From the NCBI GenBank assembly GCA_012295275.1, contig CM022677.1, positions 23,850,735-23,914,734 on the forward strand: a stretch of DNA of 64,000 nt, in the 5' to 3' direction. The notes below the pieces were generated by a model, which saw only the letters and a program-made list of their open reading frames with translations, ran no database searches and had not been told where the DNA came from. The position numbers were made by a program, and so were the translations under genes. Source of the stretch: Chrysomallon squamiferum (Eukaryota; Mollusca; Gastropoda; Neomphalida; Peltospiridae). Positions within the stretch are counted from its first letter, which is position 1. Each line of letters opens with the position of its first letter. Below, piece after piece: positions 29,110 to 38,838 of the stretch.

Positions 29110-32100
29110 AATTACAATAATTATAAAAAAAAAAATAACGAAAAAACATTTTAAATATTAATTAAAATAATTTATGAACAAAACAAAAAAATTATCCAAC
29201 AAAGATGTAGTTAAATGTTTAATCCATTAAGAATGATTCATATAATGTAATGGTTCATAATAAAAATGATTCATGTAATTAAAAGTATTCATCAACAAAA
29301 ATGATTAATGCAATAAAATAGATTAAACATTAAAAATAAGGAAAGAAAGAAATAAGTTATGCGTTAAAAATAAAAACATATTATGCAATAAACATAATTC
29401 AACATTTTAACAATAAAAAGGATTCATGCAATAAAATTATTTCCAATACAATAATTCCTGGAATTAAAAGATTCAACTAAATAAAAATGATTCATTTAAT
29501 TAAAATAACATATAATTAAACTGATTCATGTAAGGTGAATAAATAAAATATTTTATGCCTTATAAAAACGATTCATTTAACAAGAATGAAACATATAATT
29601 AAAATGATTCATCTGATAATAATTAAAATAGTTTAGCCTGATAAAAATATTCATGAGAATAATTAAAATGACGCATGCAATAATAATCAAAATATTTTTG
29701 TCTGATAAAAAAAAATTATTAATGTAATTGAAATGATTCATATAAAAATGATTCATATAATAACAATGATTCATATTATAAAACTGATTTGTGTAATAAT
29801 AATAATAATAATAATAATAACAATAACAACTAAATAAACAAAAGCACTCACCTATCGTACACTTTCCCTTTTGACATTTCTCTGACCACATTTTAAAAGG
29901 AAGTCCTACACAGTCTGCACCTCCACTTCTAAATTTAGGATTATCACAACGCCGTTTCGCGTACCACACCACCATTCCCATCCCACAGGTGACACTGCAC
30001 CCTGTTTCAGTGCTCTTTGTCCAGGAACCCCAGCCCCCATTTACTGAGAAAGAAAAAATACACCTGGAATTAGAATCCATTCATCAAAGAACACCACACC
30101 CAGAGAGTAACTGTGAAGAAATAATACTCTGTAATAGATTATTTCTAAACCCTCTGTGGTCTTGAAAATAAAAAAATAATAATATCCTACATTAGAATCA
30201 TTTCATCCAAGAACACAAAGCTAATGTTATCAGAATAAAAATAAAAAATAAAAAATGTTTCATATCCCTTCTTCGAAGTATTTAACAGCAGAAAAAAAAA
30301 AAAATATAAATATATATAAAAAATGAAAAAAATAAATAAATAAAATAAAATAAAATAAAATACAAATAAATAAAACTTTTTGAATAGGTTATAGATTTCA
30401 AACTGAAATAGTCATAAATGAAATATTTGTTTTTAATCTGATTAATATATATGTATTAAAACAATAACATGACGATTATATATATATATATATATATATT
30501 AAAATGGAAAGATACACACTGAAAAGCATTAGCAATAGAAACTGGAAATGTATAAAAAGTATGTAATTAGACTGAGAAATTAATAAGATAATCACAATAT
30601 GTATAAATTCTGGATTTAAATAGATTTAAATAAACAACAACAAAATAAAAAAAAAAAATAATGATAATAATAACACTAATAATTATAATATAATGATAAT
30701 AATAATAATAATAAAAAGCCATATAATAAGATATAAAAGATAAACTATCTGTTTATTAATCAGAAACAAATCCAAATAATCATATCAAAATATTTAAGGT
30801 TTTTTTTCTTGACACTCTTTTCTGACACTTTAAACAGCTGTGGTTCAAATTATCTTAATCTAAATATTATTATTTTTAATTCTTCAATGTTAACAAACTT
30901 TATAACAAAATCGTGAATAATTTAAAAAAAAAATGATTTAAAATGTTTAATTTCTGTTACCAGGGCAATCGAGAACTGAATAACATTTCTCCAGAATGCG
31001 TCGACTTGCACTACCATAACAGGGTGCATGCACACATGTCCTGCTAAAATATACTGCACGAAACCCGATTTCACATGTTACTAGGCAACCAGTATCTTTT
31101 ACTATTTCCCATGCACTCCACCCTTCAAGATCTGGAAATAATATATTTATAATAATATTATTAATAACATTATTATTCAAACCATGATCAACATTACCTT
31201 TATTATGAGTAGTAGTTGTAATAGTAGTAACTGGAGAAATAATAATATTAGTTGTAGTAGTAGCTGTAGTAGTGACAGTTGTAGTATCTTAATATAATGT
31301 TGTAACAATAGAATTACTAGTAGTAGATCACTAACATTAGGATTATTAGTATAGTTGTTATAGTTGTTGTAGTAGTGAAGGAGTAGTAGTTGTAGTAGTA
31401 GTAGCCTAAAGGTAATAGTAATAGTAACAGTAATCACAACACTACTAATAATAACAGCACCACTAATAGCATTAGGAGTAACTATTAGTAGAAGCAGTAT
31501 TAGTAATATTAGCAGTAACTGTGATAGTAGTTGTGGTTGTAGTAGTAGCAGGAGCATCATCAACAGTAATAACAGTAGAAATAGTAGTATCAGTAATAGT
31601 AAATTTTACGTCTGCTGTAACAGTAGTGGTAATACTAACAATATAAACAGTGGTAGTAATAATGATGGCATTAGTAGTAGTACTAGTAGCAATAGTAAAA
31701 GTAGTATAGGTATTAATAATAAAAGCAATACCTATACAGTTATAGTAGCTGTAGTGAAAGTAGTCATAGTAGCAGTGGTAATAGTAATCATAGTAGAAAT
31801 TATAGTAATAGTAGTAGTAATAGTAGTACTGGTAATAGTAGTAATAATGGTAGTAGTAGTAATAGTAGTAGTAGTAGTACTTACATTAGTAGTAGTAATA
31901 TGACTAGTGTAGTAGTGGTAATAGTAGTAATAATAGTAATAGTAGTAGCAGTAGGTATAGAGTAATAGTAGTAGTAGTGGTAGTACTTACATTAGTAGTA
32001 GTAGTAATAGGACTAGAGTAGTAGTAGTAGTAATAGTAGTAGTGGTAATAGTAGTAATAATGGTAGTAGTAGTAATAATAGTAGTAGTAGTAGTACTTAC

Positions 32101-32401
32101 ATTAGTAATAGTAATAGGACTAGAGTAGTAGTAGTAGTAATAATAGTAATAGTAGTAGTAGTAGTAGTAGGTATAGAGTAGTAGTAGTAGTAGTAGTACC
32201 AGTACAAGTTCTGCCTGATTCACACCATACATATTCTTCTTGCATAAAACTGCCGCGACATTGCTTTTTTAAACATCTTCGACTTTGCACATGTGGTCTC
32301 TTCCCCACCCCACAGACAGCAGGGCAGGTATTAGTCCCCACCGACTCCCACACAGTCCAGGGTGAGTCTGTCAATACATTACTATTATATCACCATCATT
32401 G

Positions 32402-32437
<36 letters not shown>

Positions 32438-32465
32438 CTGTTATTGTTTTTAAAAATAGTATTTC

Positions 32466-32517
<52 letters not shown>

Positions 32518-33140
32518 TTCACTATTATTAACACATTATTATTACTACCTGTACCCAATCATTTATCTGGTTTCCAGACATCTGGAAAAATCTGGAAAAC
32601 CTGTCACTGTTTTACCAGAACAATTTTGAATTAGGCTAGCTTTTATTTTTGTATTTTAGTTTTTGTGACACTAATTCAAGTGAGAATGTTGTGTTTGCAG
32701 GTGATGATCATATCACAAAAAAGTTATTATTCATTTCCATTTACTCTATATTTTCATTTATTATTTATATTTTACTAGCAGAAATGCAACATGCTAGTAA
32801 GTGAAAAGAGTATTCAGTACAGGTATTTTTATGAATTTTAAGTTAATTCATAAAGATCAAATGACAGTTTAACTGAGGGTAAAAATTTGTATCTGTTAAA
32901 TTCAGTTTCATTATTTATTTTTCTTTGTTTATTTTATATTTTAAATAAATATTTAGCCAGTATATCGATAAATCTGACATATTCAGAAATCAGGACCACC
33001 TCCAGAACCAATCTCACCAGATAAATGATTCAGTAATTGTTATTAATACATTGTTACTCCGTTTATTAATATTAATATTAATATTAGTGTTATTATTATC
33101 ATTATCATCATCATTATTAGTATTATTATCATTATTAACA

Positions 33141-33172
<32 letters not shown>

Positions 33173-34673
33173 TATATTAATATTATAATTATTATTGTCA
33201 TTATCATCATTACTGTTATTATTGTTGCCATCCATATGTTATTATTATTATTATTATTATTATTTTATTATTATTATTTCTAACAAACTAAAATAAGAAA
33301 AACAAACCATGTTTCTTCTGACATTTGCTCTCCTTACAGACTCTGCGAAATATTTTGAACTGGCTTTTCACTCGATTCATTTTCGTACCCTCAAAGTTAG
33401 GCTCTCTGTAGTCCCTGCGCGACAAAATATTTCTGATGCCCGAGTCACAAGTCGCTGAACACATTGCTCTCTCAAGCACGACCCAATCAGACCATATCCG
33501 ATCCCCTGAAATAAAATTATTTTACATCACAATGTACTGTTCTGTCTGTATGACTGTTTGCCTGTCTGTCTCTCTCTCTCTCTGGCAATCGATATGTAAA
33601 AAAAAAATTGATTGGTAATACTGACAATTTAGTTGTTAAAGTTATTCATTGCTGTTTGGTTGACATGTTAGAAAGATTCCACTACAAGGGAATAAGAAGA
33701 TTAAAATGTTTAAACTGCCATAGAATTAACGCATAAAAGCAGAGCAGAGAAATAAAGCGTTTAACATGCTTTACTAGTAGTGAATGAGAACATTATCAAC
33801 CATCACAGAATTAGACATTAAAAGTCTTGATTAAGACAGAATCAGTATATCAGCTGTAGATTAATACAGAATTAGAACATTAAAAAATATTGATTAACAT
33901 GAAATCAGAATGTTAAAAGTGCTGATTAACATAGAAGTTGAACACTGAAAGTGTTGATTAACATAGAATTAGAATAACAAAAATTTCCATTAAAACAGAA
34001 CATTGAAATTTTCCATCAACATTTTAGAATGTTCTAAAACAGAACATTTAAAAATGTTCTACCACCATTCCAACATGATCTTACCTTCTAGACAAGAATC
34101 TCCTTCGCAGTTATTAGTTTCTACTTTAACACTAGGTCCAACACACATGCGTCCTCCATATTGGGGCGTGGGGTTAGAGCATTCTCTGACATGAGTAATG
34201 TACTGTTGACAATTCTCTTGGCACCGAGATTCAGACTCAATCCTCCATGTTGACCACGATCCATGCACTAAAACACAGAGGGAAATAAACAAACCAGTTT
34301 TCAACAACATTTCTGAGAAAATATATTGAAGAAAAAAGTCACTTCAGCCATTTAAAGGTTTGTTTCTTTTCAATTACTGTATCTTAACATGGACAACAAA
34401 ACACATACCACAGTCTTTGAAATCAAATCCTGAAACGCTGCTATGGATGAAAAATTCACTAAATATATTTGATAACTGAAGTGAATGGTGCACACACATA
34501 TATGCATGCATACACATACATAGGAAAACACACCCCTACTTAAAATACACAGATACATACAGACCATACACACAGATACATGCAGAGACACATATATACA
34601 CACAGACTCAAAATCCCATCCATATGCACAGACACACAGATACCTTAAAAACCATACACAGATACACATATAA

Positions 34674-34719
<46 letters not shown>

Positions 34720-35773
34720 TATACTCACATACCCATACTCACACACACACACACACACACACCACCACCACCACCACACACACATATACCTGAACACTAT
34801 TTTATTTATTTATTCATTTTACTTTTACATTAACAAAACGTGATTATTTTACCTCAACAAACACATGGTTTATCTTTACCTGGACAGGGGTCAATTACTG
34901 GACACGGCTCAACGACTCTTCTTTTTGACCTTCCCAAGCAGTACATTCGGTCAATGACGCAGTCCCTGATGTAGTACTCCACAACAGACTTCATGCCGCA
35001 CATTGCGTGGCATCCTTCGCCCCGCACTTTGCTCCAGAACGTCCAGCCGCCCAAGGGGTAGCACTTTTCATCAACGTAACAGTAGTCATGTAAGATCTTC
35101 ATTGCATTGCCGTTACACTGCAACCCCTTGGTCAAACAGGTCCGGGTGTAGTTCACCCAAAAAGCTTTTGGTTTGCAGTTCTTTTCACATGTGACCTTCT
35201 GAACTCGATGCCATGACGACCATTCCCCAAACTCTGAAGAAAAAAAAAAAAAAAAATTATAAAAATAAAAAAATTTACATTTTTATTATTATGATTATTT
35301 GTTTTGGGGTATTTCTTATCATTCATTTGTCACCAATGAGAACTACTGCTTCTGTTTTAAAAAAGAATAGAAAAGTATTAATATTATTTTTTTTTTTTTA
35401 AATTATTATTTTTTTTTTGTTTTGTTTTGTCTGTTTCCTAGACTTAATATGTCACATGACAACCAAAGGTCTATTATAAAAAAAATTAAAGGAACTATTA
35501 TTTTTTTTTTTTTTTTTAATTTTAATCTGGCCTACTGACTTTATTCAAAGAAGAAAATAAAACATTTTTTTTTTTTTTTGGCATGCATTTCCTAACATTA
35601 AAATTTATTATTATGACAATCAGCGAGAAATTTAAAAAGTTAATAAAAATACTAAAGTTAAGAATATTTATTTTGTTATTATTATTATTATTTTGTTTTA
35701 TTTCAGTATAATTTTAGGAAAATGTTTATAATTTTTCATATATTTTGAAAAAATATATATTTTTGAAATCAAT

Positions 35774-35864
<91 letters not shown>

Positions 35865-36275
35865 TATTTTTCATTCATTATTTTATTTTATTTAATTGAT
35901 TTTTACCTCTGACACAGCTGTCCCCCAAACACTTCTCCATCACCGACTTCTCCGAGACACCAACACACGGTTTACCTAGGTAAGGTGCCGGGAAAGTGCA
36001 CGTTCTCATTAGAGTTATCTTTCTTGAGCAGTTCCTTAAACAAGGACCATAAACTCTTGACCAGTGAGACCAACCTCCATCAGCTGAAAAATAGCTACAG
36101 TTTTAGTATTCTTATCACTGTTGTCATCATTACCGTTTTTATTTTTCTTCTTCTTCGTGTTCTTTTTGTTATTATTCTTGCTATGTAAAATCAGTGATTT
36201 TATTTGTTTTTCCTTTTCATACAAATTATTCAGAACTTTCTAAGCACAGTATAATTATAACTATCATATGCGTGA

Positions 36276-36316
<41 letters not shown>

Positions 36317-36726
36317 TAATGCTGATGATTATATGATAACAATAATATAATAATGATCATGGTGACAATAACAAAAAAAAAAAAAAAAAAAAGTAGTAAC
36401 AACAAAATAAAAATAATAATAACAAGAAATATCAGTAACAAGAAGAACAAGAAGAAGAAATACTTACAAGGACAAGGCATATCGATAATACACTGAGTAG
36501 AAACATTCTTCACTCTTGGCTCTTCGCAACTTTCTTCTCCATCACATTTTCGCTCATGGTATATATTTAGTGTACCCAGGCCACAAGTAACAGAACAAGC
36601 ATATACAAGTTTTGGTACAAGCATTTGTGATTCTGTCCGTAAAGAACAAAATTAAAAAGAGAAAAATGTCTTCATTTCAATAAAAAGAATCTAGTGTGGT
36701 TACTTTATATCTCTTTGTATTTCATT

Positions 36727-36757
<31 letters not shown>

Positions 36758-37448
36758 TATTATTATTATTAGGTTTTTTTTATAAAGATTTGTTATTGTT
36801 AATTTTTAATATTATTATTGATATTATTCTTCCTATTATTATTATTATTATTATTGTTGTTATTGTTATTGTTATTTTTGTTGTTATTATTATCATTATT
36901 GCTATTATGTTGTGATTATTATTATTATAATATTATTATGGATGGATGGATGGACATTTTGTTATAATTAATGCTGTTGCTGTTGTTCTTGTTCTTGTTA
37001 TTATCATTTCATACAAAAATAAATATATAAAAATGCATGCTTGCATTTGCAGACACAGATATATAGTCACCTGGTATAGGAATATAGCTTGCTGGTTATT
37101 TTCTGTCACCCAGGACAACACAAACACACTGTTGTATTAATCCTGAACACACACACACATACAAACACATGCACAAATATATGTAGACAAACACACACTG
37201 TCTACATAATGACACAAACTAAAATACTTATAATATTAATTAGAGATTAATTAGAGATTTTACACATGCAAATATATATATATATATATTCACACACTTC
37301 TCTTATTATCTATCTTTCATAATTTATATTTATACACACAAACACACACACAATTTGTCTGAACAAATGCACAAACATATACAAATAATATTAATTATTT
37401 GAAAATATACTTCATACTCTCTCATACACACAGACATATTATACATGT

Positions 37449-37480
<32 letters not shown>

Positions 37481-37760
37481 TTATTATATTAATATTTGAT
37501 TTAGACATTACTGTTTATACTTACTCTGGCATTCTGGTGTTAAGAAACATTTTTCTATGACATATCTGTGAACTTTATTTGATTTACATGGACTTTTTTT
37601 GCAGAGTTTCACATAAAGTCCAAGTACATGCTCAGATGTACAGTTATGACAAATATTGTTTGTCACTTTGAGCCAAGAAGTCCATTCAGCAGTTACTGCA
37701 ACATTATAGTGTTCATTTTAATAAGACATGTGATACAGAGAAAACTGGCATATTGCTCTT

Positions 37761-37820
<60 letters not shown>

Positions 37821-38797
37821 TGCAATAACAATAACATCAACAACAATAACTAAAAATAATAATAATAATAATAATGATAATAACAATAATAATAATAACA
37901 ATAATAATTGCAATAACAATAACATCAACAACAATAACAACAATAATAACTAAAACAATAATAATGATGATAATAATAATTATAAACAAATAAATAAGTA
38001 AATAAATAAATAAATAAAAAGCTAAAAATAAAAGATATACCAAATTACACACCACACATTGATTTTGTTGTTAGATATCTTTGAATCAGTGTTTTTAAAA
38101 AAAAATAATAATAATATCATCAACATATACTTCCCAATCCAACAACATATGAAAAGATTTGTAATAATTTTAACAAAGTGTTATAAGTGCTGACTACCTG
38201 GTTATTTTTGCATACAAGTGACTCATGTTTAGACTTAATCCTCAGTTTCTTAAACCTTTTTTCTACTTATAAAACCCATAGAGATTAGGAAAACAAATTG
38301 GTAGAACCTAAATTCCTTCAACATTCCAAAAATTCATTGGACAGTTTTGGCTAATAGATAACTTTATTTTATCAGATTTCACAGATGTATTCTCAGAAAG
38401 ATAATGACAATTAAGATTTCTTTTTTTATCACAAATCTTGAAATTTTGAATATTAAAGTGTAATTCTCTGAAACAAGGCACTGAACTAATGATTAGCTTG
38501 TGTAGAATGCCTAGTTTACATAAGACCTAGTTTGAAAATCCCTGGTCTAATATATAGGAAGCCACTGATGCCATATTTGAGTTTTAACTTACCACTTAAA
38601 GCTGAAATGATCAAGATGAACTGAACAGCCTTCCAACTATTTACAAAATAACTGAAATAATAATCAAAATAATGATGGTGATTATGATGATAATGATAAA
38701 GATGAATTAGAGAGAGGAGAAATAGTATCATGTGGGACTTGTTTTCGAAAAAAATTCGAACTTTTATTATTAATTCTAATGGATGACAGTAGTGATC

Positions 38798-38838
<41 letters not shown>

